Shown here: positions 25,999-35,608 of the stretch, piece after piece
How the letters are laid out: each line of letters starts with the position of its first letter
Position numbering within the stretch: the stretch's first letter is position 1
NCBI GenBank assembly: GCA_030706745.1
Contig: JAUZNX010000001.1
Coordinates: 310,001 to 374,000, forward strand
Length of the DNA: 64,000 nucleotides
Direction: 5' to 3'
From: Bacteroidota bacterium
Lineage (GTDB): Bacteria > Bacteroidota > Ignavibacteria > Palsa-1295
Notes under the pieces: model-generated
Database searches by the model: none
What the model was told of the DNA's origin: nothing
What the model saw: only the letters and a program-made list of their open reading frames with translations
Translations under genes and position numbers: made by a program

Positions 25999-28900
25999 CA
26001 ACTTGCGGAAGCCATACCCTGTTCCACCGGGCTCTGGTCATTAATTTCGTACCGGTCGACACGGAACAATTTGAACATGATTGGCAGGAGAATCAAATTA
26101 ATCGCTGCCGTGAGTAACAATCCGCTGACAATCACCACGGCGAGCGGTTTTTGGGTCTCTGACCCGATACCGGAAGAAAGCGCGGCCGGCATGAGGCCGA
26201 TCATCGCGAGCACTGCAACCATCACGATTGGCCGAACGCGGCTGGTGCACGTATGCCGCAGAAGATCGTCGATATTATGAAATTCCGGCCGGTGATGCTT
26301 CACATAGGTAAGCAGCACCACCCCATTCATAATGCTCACGCCAAACAGGGCGATAAAGCCAATGCCAGCGGAGACCGAAAAGTGCAGCCCCGCAATGAGC
26401 AATCCGAGAATGCCGCCGATCGTTACGAATGGGACATTTGCAAGGCTTAGCAGTGCATAGCCCCAGGAGTCGAACGTGGTATAGAGCAAGACAAGGATTA
26501 ACAGCAGGCTTAGCGGCACGACGATGGCGAGGCGTTTCATCGCTCGCTGCTGACTTTCGAACTCACCGCCCCACACGGCGAATGTCCCGGCGGGAAATTT
26601 CACCTGCTTCTCGACTTTCTCACGTGCTTCATCGACAGCGCCGCCCATGTCGCGACCGCGGACACCAAACTTGATTGCGATATATCGTTCGTTCGATTCG
26701 CGATAGATAAAGGCTGCACCCGGAAACACGCCGATGTGTGCCACAGCAGACAGTGGAATCTTTGCACCGTTGGAAGTGGAAACCAGCATCGCACCAATCT
26801 TCTCCGGCGCATCGCGAAATTGTGGCGCCAACCGGACCACGACGTCGAAGTGCTTCTCGCCTTCATAGAATTGGGTTGCGACGTGTCCGCCGATCGCAGA
26901 CTCGATCAAATCCTGCACGTCGCTGACGTTGACTCCATATTGTCCTGCTTTGATGCGATCCACCGCGACCTGAAGAGTTGGCTGGCCAAGTTCCGTAAAC
27001 ACTCCGACATCAGCAATGCCATTCGTGTGCGTGAGCACATCTCGCACCTCCTCCGCCTTCTTTTCAAGTATGGCAAGATCGGGTCCAAAGATCTTTACGG
27101 CTAATTCTCCCTTCACACCGGTTACGGCCTCTTCCACGTTGTCCGAGATCGGTTGCGAGAAATTGAAGTCGATGCCCGGAAACGCCGCGAATTGCTGGTT
27201 CATGTCGGCGATCAGCGCATCCTTGGAGGAATGCTTTTTCCACTGATCTTCCGGCTTCAAATCGACGAAGAACTCGGAATTAAAAAAGCCGGTCGCGTCC
27301 GTGCCATCATCGGGCCTGCCGACCTGCAACACGACATTTTTTACCTCATCGTACTTCAGGAGTACTTTCTGAATACGTCTGGCGGTAGAATCGGCAGTCG
27401 ATGGGCTCACGCTGATCGGCATTGTTGCCCGGACCCACAGCGCGCCTTCATTCAAATGTGGTAGGAACTCAGTACCGAGAAATTGACTGAGATAAAGACT
27501 CACCGCAAGCACAGCGATGGAAATACCAAAGATTGTTTTGCCCTTCCGGAGTGATGCATCAAGTAACCTGACATAGATGCGATTCAAGTAGTCAAAGATG
27601 GGACTCTTCTCATGCAGGTCGCCCTTGAGGAGGTCGTGCGCGAGAACCGGCACCAATGTTAGGCTGAGTAGCATCGCACCAATGAGTGCGAAGCCAAGCG
27701 TATATGCAAGCGGTGAGAACATGCGGCCCTCGATCTGCTGAAACGAGAAGATCGGGAGCATGGCGGCGATGATAATCACAATGGAGAAGAAGATTGGCTT
27801 GCTCATCTCGACCGCTGTGGACTGGATCAAATCTTCACGGCTTGATTCACCCGTGACATGCTTGAGCGCCAGCCGTGCAAAGATGGCCTCGACCATAATC
27901 ACCGCGCCATCAATGATAACACCAAAGTCAATCGCGCCCAGCGAAAGCAAATTTGCGGACATCCCGCGCCAGTACATCAGCACGAATGCGAATAAGAGCG
28001 AGAGCGGAACGATGAGAGCGGCAATGAACGCGCTCCGCACGTTACCAAGAAACACGAACAGCACAACGATCACGAGCAACATGCCGACAACGAGATTGTG
28101 CAGAACGGTATGGGTGGTCACGCCGACCAGATCCGCACGATCATAGTAGGGGACGATTTTCACGTCCTTTGGAAGGATCGTAGAGTTCAATTGTCGGACT
28201 TTTTCCTCGACCCGCTCGATTACCAGCGACGCATTCTCCCCACGCCGCATCAACACGATTCCTTCCACGGCATCGTCATCGTTCGGTGTCTCGATCTTCC
28301 CAAGGCGAACCGCGTGACCGATTCGGACGTCGCCCAGTTGTGCGATTTTAAGCGGGGTGCCATTCAGCGTAGTGACAACCGCATTCGCAATATCATTGAC
28401 GCCAGCGAGCAGTCCAACACCGCGAAATACATAGCCCTGATTGCCCTGCTCGATCAGCGAGCCGCCGGCGTTAGAATTGTTGGACTGGAGCGCCTCTGAT
28501 ACCTGCTTCAGGCTGACGCCATAGTATGCCAGCTTTTGCGGATCGATAGCGATTTCATACTGCTTCGTCGGCCCTCCGAAGCTCGATACATCCGTCACGC
28601 CTTCGACAGTCTTAAACTGCCGCTCGAGCACCCAGTCTTCAATGGTTTTTAGCTCCATCGCGGAGCGCGTTTTGCTTTGAAGCGTGTAGCGATAGATCTC
28701 ACCAGTCGGGCCACTCTGGGGCGATAGTTGTGGCGTGACGCCATCCGGCAGTTGCACGTCCTGCAACTTCTCGGTGACGTTTGTTCGAGCAAAGAATTCA
28801 TCCGCTACATCATCGAACGTGAGCGTCACGACCGACAGCCCGAAGAGCGAGATCGACCGAAGATTTTGCAAGTGGGGAATGCCGTTCATCTCGGTCTCGG

Positions 28901-29105
28901 TGGGGACTGTGACAAACTTTTCCATTTCTTCCGCGCTTCGACCGGGCCATTGCGTGATGACCTGTACACGCGTGTTCGTAAGATCGGGATACGCCTCGAT
29001 CGGTAGCTGCGTAAACGAATAGATCCCGGCGACGATGAGGAGGACTGTCGTGAAATACACGACGAGCCGTTCGCGAAGGGCAAGTTCTACGAGTTTCTTA
29101 AGCAT
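25998..29105 (-). CDS. czcA: Heavy-metal efflux RND pump, CzcA/CusA family
   Basis: The protein has 1035 residues, the normal length, with the RND layout of 12 membrane segments and two large periplasmic loops. Segment 4 carries DFGVIIDGAVIMVEAIF (near residue 392). The Asp-Asp-Glu pattern is typical of divalent cation (Co/Zn/Cd/Ni) pumps rather than the Cu/Ag CusA group. The N-terminus VVYFTTVLLIVAGIYSF and PIEAYPDLTNTRVQVITQWPG match the family. It uses proton flow to move metal from periplasm or cytoplasm through the TolC-like partner. It sits between the adaptor gene (2 bp away) and two coupled envelope genes. No metal-sensing regulator is seen. Confidence 0.95.
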   Translation of the reverse strand: MLKKLVELALRERLVVYFTTVLLIVAGIYSFTQLPIEAYPDLTNTRVQVITQWPGRSAEEMEKFVTVPTETEMNGIPHLQNLRSISLFGLSVVTLTFDDVADEFFARTNVTEKLQDVQLPDGVTPQLSPQSGPTGEIYRYTLQSKTRSAMELKTIEDWVLERQFKTVEGVTDVSSFGGPTKQYEIAIDPQKLAYYGVSLKQVSEALQSNNSNAGGSLIEQGNQGYVFRGVGLLAGVNDIANAVVTTLNGTPLKIAQLGDVRIGHAVRLGKIETPNDDDAVEGIVLMRRGENASLVIERVEEKVRQLNSTILPKDVKIVPYYDRADLVGVTTHTVLHNLVVGMLLVIVVLFVFLGNVRSAFIAALIVPLSLLFAFVLMYWRGMSANLLSLGAIDFGVIIDGAVIMVEAIFARLALKHVTGESSREDLIQSTAVEMSKPIFFSIVIIIAAMLPIFSFQQIEGRMFSPLAYTLGFALIGAMLLSLTLVPVLAHDLLKGDLHEKSPIFDYLNRIYVRLLDASLRKGKTIFGISIAVLAVSLYLSQFLGTEFLPHLNEGALWVRATMPISVSPSTADSTARRIQKVLLKYDEVKNVVLQVGRPDDGTDATGFFNSEFFVDLKPEDQWKKHSSKDALIADMNQQFAAFPGIDFNFSQPISDNVEEAVTGVKGELAVKIFGPDLAILEKKAEEVRDVLTHTNGIADVGVFTELGQPTLQVAVDRIKAGQYGVNVSDVQDLIESAIGGHVATQFYEGEKHFDVVVRLAPQFRDAPEKIGAMLVSTSNGAKIPLSAVAHIGVFPGAAFIYRESNERYIAIKFGVRGRDMGGAVDEAREKVEKQVKFPAGTFAVWGGEFESQQRAMKRLAIVVPLSLLLILVLLYTTFDSWGYALLSLANVPFVTIGGILGLLIAGLHFSVSAGIGFIALFGVSIMNGVVLLTYVKHHRPEFHNIDDLLRHTCTSRVRPIVMVAVLAMIGLMPAALSSGIGSETQKPLAVVIVSGLLLTAAINLILLPIMFKLFRVDRYEINDQSPVEQGMASAS

Positions 29106-29107
29106 AT

Positions 29108-30223
29108 CTATTTCTGGTCCGCCTGAAGTTCATCGTTGAGAAACAGCGCGTTATCTGCGACCACTGTATCTCCCGCATTGAGACCGTCCACTACCTGAAT
29201 GCGGTCCGGTTGAACCTGACCAGCATGAATCTGCCGCTTTCGAAAGGCGCGCATGCCCGCCTTGACAAAAACATAAACCTTGCCGTCACTATCGTAGAAT
29301 GCTGCGGCCGCGGGAATAAATAGTCCGGGACCATCCGGATGATAAGCGGTTGCACCGACAAACATCGCCGGTTTCAGCAATCCGCCAGAGTTCGGCAGCG
29401 TGCAGCGGACCTTCGTGGTGAATGTCGTTGGATCGACAGTCGGCGAGATGTATTCGATATGCGAGATGAACGGATGGTCTTCCAGCCCCGCCGCTTTCAG
29501 CACAACGGAATCACCAACGTGCAACATGCGCAAGTTCTCCGGATAAGCATCGAGCGTGATCCAAATACTTTGGGTGCTTCCGATGGTGAAGGCAAGCGAG
29601 GAGCCATCGCTTCGCATTTGTGAGCCCGGCTGGACCGTGCGCTCGACGACTGTGCCGGCGATAGGAGCCGTGATCTGGAACGTCATGTTCGTCGAGCGTT
29701 CATTTCCACCGAGGAGCTTTAATGCCTCGAGGCTTCGGTCGAAATCGGCCTTTGCCTGCGCCTCCTCGTTCTCCGCTTGCTGAACGTCATGTTGTGATGC
29801 GACCTTCGAAGCCAGAAGTTCTTGCTCGCGAGCATGTCCCTTCTTGGCGAGAGTCAGTGCGGCGCGCGCCTTTTGGAAATCGGAGACTGCACTTGCGAAC
29901 TCGCTGCTATAGACATCCGCCAGAACCTGGCCCTTTGCGACCCGATCCCCCTGCATCACATAGATGTGGCTGACGACCCCGCTTACCAATGGGTATACAT
30001 GTGTAACAGCATTCGGATCGAAGTCTACTCGACCTGAGAGCAATGTGCTGATCGTAGTCGGCTCTGTCTCGGCCACAACCAGAGGAAGTTGGCTCGACAT
30101 CTTCATGCTTGTAGAGATGACGTCTGTTGTCGCCTTTGATTCTTCCGTCGGTGCCGGCGCTTTGGCTGAGCATGCAGCCAGGATTCCGGCAAGCAAAACA
30201 ATAGGATAAGTGGTTGTACGCAT
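29108..30223 (-). CDS. czcB: RND efflux periplasmic adaptor (CzcB/CusB family) lipoprotein
   Basis: The protein has 371 residues. The lipobox LAAC (Cys18) gives a lipid anchor. The order of parts is a lipoyl/barrel-sandwich half (VYPLVSGVVSHIYVMQGDRVAKGQVLADVYS), a helical hairpin coiled coil (about 105-165, rich in Ala, Glu and Lys), the second half (ITAPIAGTVVERTVQPGSQM), a beta-barrel and a membrane-proximal domain. It joins the inner-membrane pump to the outer-membrane channel. It lies in the same operon, 5 bp after the TolC-like gene. A His-rich metal-binding N-terminus is absent; only MKM residues near position 42 could bind metal. Confidence 0.93.
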   Translation of the reverse strand: MRTTTYPIVLLAGILAACSAKAPAPTEESKATTDVISTSMKMSSQLPLVVAETEPTTISTLLSGRVDFDPNAVTHVYPLVSGVVSHIYVMQGDRVAKGQVLADVYSSEFASAVSDFQKARAALTLAKKGHAREQELLASKVASQHDVQQAENEEAQAKADFDRSLEALKLLGGNERSTNMTFQITAPIAGTVVERTVQPGSQMRSDGSSLAFTIGSTQSIWITLDAYPENLRMLHVGDSVVLKAAGLEDHPFISHIEYISPTVDPTTFTTKVRCTLPNSGGLLKPAMFVGATAYHPDGPGLFIPAAAAFYDSDGKVYVFVKAGMRAFRKRQIHAGQVQPDRIQVVDGLNAGDTVVADNALFLNDELQADQK

Positions 30224-30228
30224 TCTAA

Positions 30229-31548
30229 TTACCTCTTAAATATTTGTGTGTCTTCGGAATCCACGCCGACTGCCCGTTCCAGCAGCGACAGATTCCTGGC
30301 TAGTGTATAGAGCGCGCCATAATAGCTCGCCATGGCATCATGATAGACCTGTTCCGACGAGAGGAGATCGAGCAGTCCGATACGGCCCGAGGTGTAATTC
30401 TGCATTGCGTGGTCCCGCACATCCGTTGCCATTTTCAGGATGTCGGGAGAGAGTCCGCGAAACAGATCAAGTGAATTGTTATACTTCTCGTATGCGGTTG
30501 CCAGATCGGTCCGCACACCGAGTCGCGCAGTTTCGTAGTCATATTCCGCTGCGCGTTCGTTCGATTCGGCTCGGTAGATCTCATCCTGATTGCGGCTGAA
30601 GAGCGGAATAGCAATGCCGATCCCACCGCCAAACAGGTTGGGGAAGTCTGGCCCCGAGCGATCGAGTTCAAGCCCGATGTCAGGAGTTGGCCATGCGTTA
30701 GAACGGGCAAGTGCGATCTGATGCTGGGCGGCCTGTACAGTGTATTCTGTAGCACTGAGATCCGCACGACGTGCAAGCGCGACGCGCTCGAGCGAGTCTC
30801 TGGAAATAGACGTCTCGGAGGCGTCGCGAGCGATACTCTGAAAGTCGTACTTCACCGCGATCGGCGCATTGGTATCCAGCCCAATGGCTTGCTTGAGGGA
30901 ATTGATCGCATCGAGCAAGTTTTGCCGGGCATCGTTCAGCGTCTGGCGATACGTCAGCTCGGTTAACTCCAGCTTCGTCACGTCTTCCTCGGCAATGTCG
31001 CCGGCGTGGAGCCGCGCGTTCGCCGCTGCGATCAACTTCGCAAACAAATCGTAATTCTGCCGGGCGAGATCGATATTGATTTGCGCGTATGCGGCATCGA
31101 TGTAGCTATCCCGTATTGTTGCATTCGTTTGAAAGACCTGATAGTCGAAGCTTTCGCGCGCGGCCTCGGTCGATGCGCGAGCTGTCAGAACGCGGTTGCC
31201 TCGTTGGCCAGCAATCGGGAATGTTTGGTCCAGACGGTACGACGTCGATGCACCTGTGAAATTCGGCGGCCCGTGAAGCACGTCGACACTGGTGGCATTG
31301 ACGGAAAGAAGCGGATTGGGCAACAGATGCGCGCCGATGGTGTCCGCTTCTGCGGCATGCAGTCGGTACCGCGCTGCCGCGAGAGCCGTGCTCCGCTCAA
31401 GCGCGATCTGGCGCGCATCGGATAGACTTAGGACAAGTGTGTCACCGAGTGAAGTCTGGCCGCGTGCTACGCAGGATAGGAGCGACGCGAGCAGCGCGCA
31501 CGCCGCCAGGGCCTCCCGTGGAGTTCGAGAACGAATAGGATATGGCAT
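30229..31548 (-). CDS. czcC: TolC-family outer-membrane efflux channel (CzcC/CusC type)
   Basis: The product is about 439 residues from the ATG at 31548, which gives a standard signal peptide (PREALAACALLASLLSC, ending ARGQ). An in-frame ATG at 31584 would add 12 residues. Two outer-membrane-efflux repeats are visible: LSLSDARQIALERSTALAAA with LLPNPLLSV, and LARSNAWPTPDIGLELDRSG. Both are predicted to form long helices with strands between. It is the outer channel of the tripartite metal pump and the first of the three core genes. Confidence 0.92.
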   Translation of the reverse strand: MPYPIRSRTPREALAACALLASLLSCVARGQTSLGDTLVLSLSDARQIALERSTALAAARYRLHAAEADTIGAHLLPNPLLSVNATSVDVLHGPPNFTGASTSYRLDQTFPIAGQRGNRVLTARASTEAARESFDYQVFQTNATIRDSYIDAAYAQINIDLARQNYDLFAKLIAAANARLHAGDIAEEDVTKLELTELTYRQTLNDARQNLLDAINSLKQAIGLDTNAPIAVKYDFQSIARDASETSISRDSLERVALARRADLSATEYTVQAAQHQIALARSNAWPTPDIGLELDRSGPDFPNLFGGGIGIAIPLFSRNQDEIYRAESNERAAEYDYETARLGVRTDLATAYEKYNNSLDLFRGLSPDILKMATDVRDHAMQNYTSGRIGLLDLLSSEQVYHDAMASYYGALYTLARNLSLLERAVGVDSEDTQIFKR

Positions 31549-31665
31549 TGCCGATTTAGCATAGTATAGATTAAATTGCCGCATCGAATGAAATCCGATG
31601 CGTTGTTTAAGTTGCGCATTCTGTGCAGAGCCGATAAGGCGGCCACTGCCAATGATGATGCGCTG

Positions 31666-32157
31666 CTAAATCAGCAGTCGGCTATAGGTGATCGTCCGAT
31701 CGAGCATTGGTGTGGCGCTCGCCTGATCGATCTTGAGAGTTGGATCGTACTGAAAACACGAGAACGTCAGCGTTGCCGTTGTCGCGCCATCGAGGACCGA
31801 TGGGCTATCGGCATCTTCGATGATCGTCGTGCCGTGGAATCGCGGGATGATATGTCGCGAGATTTGCTTCGCGCCACCATCATACTTCGCGAGCGCGAAG
31901 TAGTTGGTATGGGGCACAAGCGAGGCGGGGATCACGCCTGTCCCATCTGTTGCTGAGTCGAGGATTAGAGGGTTATCATCGAATCGGACATCACCCTTGA
32001 TCGCAGCGTACAGAATGTCCGCATTGATGGTGTCGGCAAAGAAGACGAGGACGGTAATGATTGAGACAACGCGTGCCAGTTGTGCAGCCACGCGCTGAAA
32101 GCCGGTAAGCTTTCGCGTGCTGCCACCTAATGCAATGTGTCGAAAGGCGCCAATCAT
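31666..32157 (-). CDS. Secreted hypothetical protein upstream of the efflux genes
   Basis: The product has 163 residues if started at the ATG at 32157. A hydrophobic stretch with a signal-peptide look (LARVVSIITVLVFFADTINAD) is followed by a short beta-rich domain (ILYAAIKGDVRFDDNPLILD, NYFALAKYDGG). No family is recognised. The frame extends to 32334, but the added residues look non-coding. It reads in the same direction as the RND genes, about 118 bp ahead of the TolC-like gene, so it may be the first gene of that operon. Confidence 0.5.
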   Translation of the reverse strand: MIGAFRHIALGGSTRKLTGFQRVAAQLARVVSIITVLVFFADTINADILYAAIKGDVRFDDNPLILDSATDGTGVIPASLVPHTNYFALAKYDGGAKQISRHIIPRFHGTTIIEDADSPSVLDGATTATLTFSCFQYDPTLKIDQASATPMLDRTITYSRLLI

Positions 32158-32469
32158 AACCAACGGATGAACCCTGGCCTCTCGGAATGAAGTTCCGTTG
32201 GCCCGATCGCGGGGCTGTACATGGTTCGACCTGAGCTTGATCGAAAATTGAACGAAAGGGGCGCCCGAAGCACGAATCAGAAGTGAACGGCCCGCTTTGT
32301 CGAACGAATTGAGAAGTCCGCTCAGAGGAAACAACTTCGGAAATATGAATTTGTTACAGGTCAGTCGCGAAACAGTCGTAATTTTGCCAGTATAAGAGCG
32401 TCCGAGAATTAGGAATGGCCCAGGCTGTGGGATAATTCGTAATTCGTCATTCGTAATTAATTCAGCTCC
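32158..32469. other. Divergent intergenic region upstream of the phosphate genes
   Basis: The 312 bp separate the minus-strand hypothetical gene from the DUF47 gene. The only structure seen is a run of ATTCGTAATTCGTCATTCGTAATTAA-like words at 32434-32463, just before the DUF47 start. Promoters for both directions should lie here; none is clear. Confidence 0.5.
32434..32463. repeat. Short-word repeat upstream of the DUF47 gene
   Basis: ATTCGTA, ATTCGTC and ATTCGTA words occur in a row ending 7 bp before the DUF47 start. Only one arm is clear. It belongs to the same style of short-word DNA as the other listed repeats. Confidence 0.6.
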
Positions 32470-33117
32470 ATGGGTTTTTCATCCTTCGTCCGCAAGCTCC
32501 TCCCCCAGGAGAACCAGTATTTTAGGCTGTTTACGAGCAATATCGCCAATATTCAAGAAGCCGCCTCTGACCTGCGGAAATTGCTGGACGCGAAATCGAC
32601 GGCGGACCGCAAAATTTTGGTGGCTCGGATCGAAGATGCCGAGCATCGGGGCGATCAAATCACACACGATATCTTCGCCGATCTTTCGCGCACGTTTGTG
32701 ACTCCGATCGATCGTGAGGACATCCATAGCCTGGCTGCGGAGATTGACGACATTCTCGATCTCATGGAAGACGTGGCGATCCGCGTCATCCTATATGAGG
32801 TGACCGAATTCCCGCCGGAATTTCGCGACCTGACCGACACGCTGTTGCACGCTGTGGAGGACCTTGCAATTGCCGTTCCGCTGCTGGGCGACATGAAGAA
32901 TGTCGAAGTGATTTTGCGGGCTTGCGAGCACGTGAACACTTGCGAGAACGCCGGTGATGATATCTACCACAACGCAATCGCACGCCTCTTCAAGAGTATC
33001 ACCGACCCGATTCAGCTTATCAAGCTGAAGGAGATCCTTTCGGATATCGAAGAAGCGATCGATAAGTGCGAGCACGTCGCGAATCTGATCGAGGGTGTGG
33101 TAGTAAAGTACGCATAG
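32470..33117 (+). CDS. DUF47 family PhoU-like phosphate transport accessory protein
   Basis: The protein has 215 residues and is almost wholly helical, matching the PhoU-like DUF47 family (about 205-225 residues). Typical pieces are HRGDQITHDIFADLSRTFVTPIDREDIHSLA and IDDILDLMEDVA, the second a metal-binding ExxxD-type site. The gene partner of this family is almost always a Pit transporter, and here pit follows after 4 bp. The protein likely binds and regulates that transporter. Confidence 0.93.
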   Translation: MGFSSFVRKLLPQENQYFRLFTSNIANIQEAASDLRKLLDAKSTADRKILVARIEDAEHRGDQITHDIFADLSRTFVTPIDREDIHSLAAEIDDILDLMEDVAIRVILYEVTEFPPEFRDLTDTLLHAVEDLAIAVPLLGDMKNVEVILRACEHVNTCENAGDDIYHNAIARLFKSITDPIQLIKLKEILSDIEEAIDKCEHVANLIEGVVVKYA

Positions 33118-33121
33118 CGAC

Positions 33122-34120
33122 ATGACTCTTATTATCATCGTTGTCGCGATCGCGTTCATCTTCGACTTCTTCAACGGCTTTCATGACGCGGCGAATTCGA
33201 TCGCGACCGTTGTCTCGACACGAGTGCTCACGCCACTGCAAGCGGTGCTTTGGGCCGCGTTCTTCAATTTTGTCGCCGTCTTTGGGTTCGGAACGGCTGT
33301 TGCGAAGACGGTCGGTTCGGGCATGGTCGATATCAGCGTTGTTACGACATACGTCGTGCTCGCCGCGCTGCTCGGGGCGATTTTCTGGGATCTGATCACA
33401 TGGTGGCTCGGCCTGCCAACCAGCTCATCACATGCACTCGTTGGAGCATATGCGGGCGCGGCCATCGCAAAAGCCGGAACATTTGGTGTCATCATTCTAT
33501 CAGGATGGACCAAGACGATTTTATGGATCGTGCTCGCTCCGATGGTCGGTATGATTCTCGGGTTCTTTATCTTTCTGCTTGTGACCTGGCTCTCACGCGC
33601 GAAATCCCCGATGGGGGTCGATCGCTGGTTTCGACACGGTCAGCTTGTATCCGCCGCCGCCTATTCGCTGGGTCATGGCACGAACGATTCCCAAAAGACG
33701 ATGGGGATCGTGGCCGGTCTGCTCTTTGCGAACCATCTCATTCCGAAGTTTGAAATCCCGACGTATGTCATCATCGGAGCGTATCTTGCGATGGCACTAG
33801 GCACGCTCTCAGGGGGCTGGCGTATCGTCCGCACCATGGGCATGCGGATCACACAACTGAAACCCATTGGTGGGTTTGCCGCGGAGCTTGCCAGCGCGGT
33901 AACGCTGTTCAGCGCGTCTTCTCTTGGAGTGCCGGTGTCCACTACGCACACGATTACCGGCGCGATTGTCGGGGTTGGATCGCTTCGTCGTCTATCGGCG
34001 GTCCGCTGGGGTGTCGCCACACGCATCATCTGGGCGTGGGTTCTTACTATTCCGGCCAGCGCCGGTATTGCCGCCTTAACCTATTACGCTCTGGCTGCGC
34101 TCGGCTGGACGACTCCATGA
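33122..34120 (+). CDS. pit: Low-affinity inorganic phosphate transporter (Pit family)
   Basis: The protein has 332 residues with about ten membrane segments. Both Pit signature repeats are present: DFFNGFHDAANSIATVVSTRV near residue 15 and SLGHGTNDSQKTMGIVAGLL near residue 180. A third conserved stretch is LGVPVSTTHTITGAIVGVG. It imports metal-phosphate by proton symport. It overlaps the NUDIX gene (ATGA) and follows DUF47. Confidence 0.95.
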   Translation: MTLIIIVVAIAFIFDFFNGFHDAANSIATVVSTRVLTPLQAVLWAAFFNFVAVFGFGTAVAKTVGSGMVDISVVTTYVVLAALLGAIFWDLITWWLGLPTSSSHALVGAYAGAAIAKAGTFGVIILSGWTKTILWIVLAPMVGMILGFFIFLLVTWLSRAKSPMGVDRWFRHGQLVSAAAYSLGHGTNDSQKTMGIVAGLLFANHLIPKFEIPTYVIIGAYLAMALGTLSGGWRIVRTMGMRITQLKPIGGFAAELASAVTLFSASSLGVPVSTTHTITGAIVGVGSLRRLSAVRWGVATRIIWAWVLTIPASAGIAALTYYALAALGWTTP

Positions 34121-34680
34121 CCAAGAAGAAATCAATCCCGCATTGGAGGACCACCACTAAAACGGTCGTCGCTGAAAACCCATTTCTCACACTCGAAGAA
34201 CATCGTCGCGAAGAAGAAGGCACCGGAAAGCACGGTTACTTCTTTATCGTCCATGCGCCGAATTGGGCAAATGTTGTTGCAATCACAGAGAACGACGAAC
34301 TCGTCTTGATCGAGCAATTCCGGCAAGGGAGCGAGCGGGTCGAACTGGAAATTCCCGGCGGAATTATCGGCGAGAACGAGCAGCCGGACGACTCCATTCT
34401 TCGCGAACTGGTGGAAGAAACCGGATACCAGATTTCCGAGAAAAGCGAATTCCGGCGCATTGGCGAAGTCATTCCTAATCCCGCATTTATTCGCAACAAG
34501 TGCTTCACCTATCTTGTAACGAACGTCCGGCCTACCGGCGAAACGCACTTCGATGAGCATGAGCACATTCGCGTCCGGCTTGTCCCTCGCTCCGAGATCG
34601 AGAAGCTGATTACATCAGGCGAAATCCAGCACTCGCTCGTCATCGCCGCTCTCTACTGGATGAAGCTTGCCGGATTGTGA
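34117..34680 (+). CDS. NUDIX hydrolase (ADP-ribose pyrophosphatase-like)
   Basis: The protein has 187 residues. The complete NUDIX box Gx5Ex7REUxEExGU is present in GGIIGENEQPDDSILRELVEETGY. The upstream part (NPFLTLEEHRREEEGTGK) and the later PNPAFIRNKCFTYLV fit the ADP-ribose/sugar-nucleotide group. It would cleave a nucleoside diphosphate linked to a small group in the cytoplasm. The ATG at 34117 overlaps the pit stop; the frame begins earlier (34036), but that part lies inside pit. Confidence 0.93.
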   Translation: MTKKKSIPHWRTTTKTVVAENPFLTLEEHRREEEGTGKHGYFFIVHAPNWANVVAITENDELVLIEQFRQGSERVELEIPGGIIGENEQPDDSILRELVEETGYQISEKSEFRRIGEVIPNPAFIRNKCFTYLVTNVRPTGETHFDEHEHIRVRLVPRSEIEKLITSGEIQHSLVIAALYWMKLAGL

Positions 34681-34689
34681 TCGACAGAA

Positions 34690-34754
34690 GTAACGAGGAA
34701 TGAGAATCGAGTGTTTAGTGGCAGGCACTCATTACTCATCCACTCGTTACTCGC
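34690..34754. repeat. Short-word inverted repeat upstream of parA
   Basis: The left arm is TAACGAGGAATGAG and ATCGAGTG. The right arm is CACTCATTACTCATCC and ACTCGTTACTCG, complementary to it. It ends just before the parA start, so it would lie in the leader RNA as a long hairpin. Confidence 0.85.
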
Positions 34755-34759
34755 GAAGC

Positions 34760-35572
34760 GTGGGCAAGATCATAACTATCGCAAATCAGAAGGGCGGCGT
34801 CGGAAAAACAACGACGGCGGTCAATCTCGCTTCTTCACTCGCGGTGGGCGAGTATCGGACGCTGCTTATCGATATCGATGCACAGGCGAATGCCACAAGC
34901 GGGCTCGGCGTTGAATCGAAATCACTTTCGAAGACGATTTACGAAGTCCTCGTGAATCATCTGGACCCGAAAGACGCGATCATATCGACCATCGTCCCGA
35001 ATCTTGATCTTCTGCCGTCGCATATCAATCTCGTTGGCGCCGAAGTCGAACTCATCGAGGCGGCGGACCGCGAGCACATCATGGAGAAGGCGCTCGCGGA
35101 CATTCGAGATCAATACGAAGTCATAATTATTGACTGTCCACCCTCGCTGAGTCTGCTGACGCTGAATGCGCTTGTAGCCTCCGATAGTGTTCTTATTCCG
35201 GTCCAATGCGAATATTATGCGCTGGAAGGTCTGGGGCAGCTCCTGAATACGATCAATATCGTGAAGCGGCACCTGAACCCCAAGATGGATATCGAAGGCG
35301 TGCTGCTGACGATGTATGACAGCCGGCTGCGACTTTCGAATCAGGTGGTCGCAGAAGTTCAAAAGTATTTTGGCGAAAAGGTATTTACTACACTGGTCCA
35401 TCGGAACGTCCGTCTTTCGGAAGCGCCGAGCTTTGGACAGCCTGTGGTGCTTTACGACGCGGCATCGACGGGAAGTAAACAGTACCTCGATTTGGCAGGA
35501 GAGATCGTGAAGCGGAACCCAAAATTCGCGAAACGAAAGCCGCCGGTCAATTCGGCCCCCTCGGCGGTCTGA
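34760..35572 (+). CDS. parA: ParA/Soj chromosome partitioning ATPase
   Basis: The protein has 270 residues from the GTG at 34760, where homology begins. The deviant Walker A motif [18 protein letters not shown] lies at residues 10-27. Also visible are [16 protein letters not shown] and Walker B-like [17 protein letters not shown]. It is a cytoplasmic ATPase that moves origin regions, normally together with ParB bound at parS. No parB follows; the next gene is rpmH. The frame can be extended to 34700, but those residues come from a repeat. Confidence 0.94.
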   Translation: MGKIITIANQKGGVGKTTTAVNLASSLAVGEYRTLLIDIDAQANATSGLGVESKSLSKTIYEVLVNHLDPKDAIISTIVPNLDLLPSHINLVGAEVELIEAADREHIMEKALADIRDQYEVIIIDCPPSLSLLTLNALVASDSVLIPVQCEYYALEGLGQLLNTINIVKRHLNPKMDIEGVLLTMYDSRLRLSNQVVAEVQKYFGEKVFTTLVHRNVRLSEAPSFGQPVVLYDAASTGSKQYLDLAGEIVKRNPKFAKRKPPVNSAPSAV

Positions 35573-35608
35573 ACCATTCTTGCCGCCGTTCCTGTTACCC
35601 GCGCCGAT

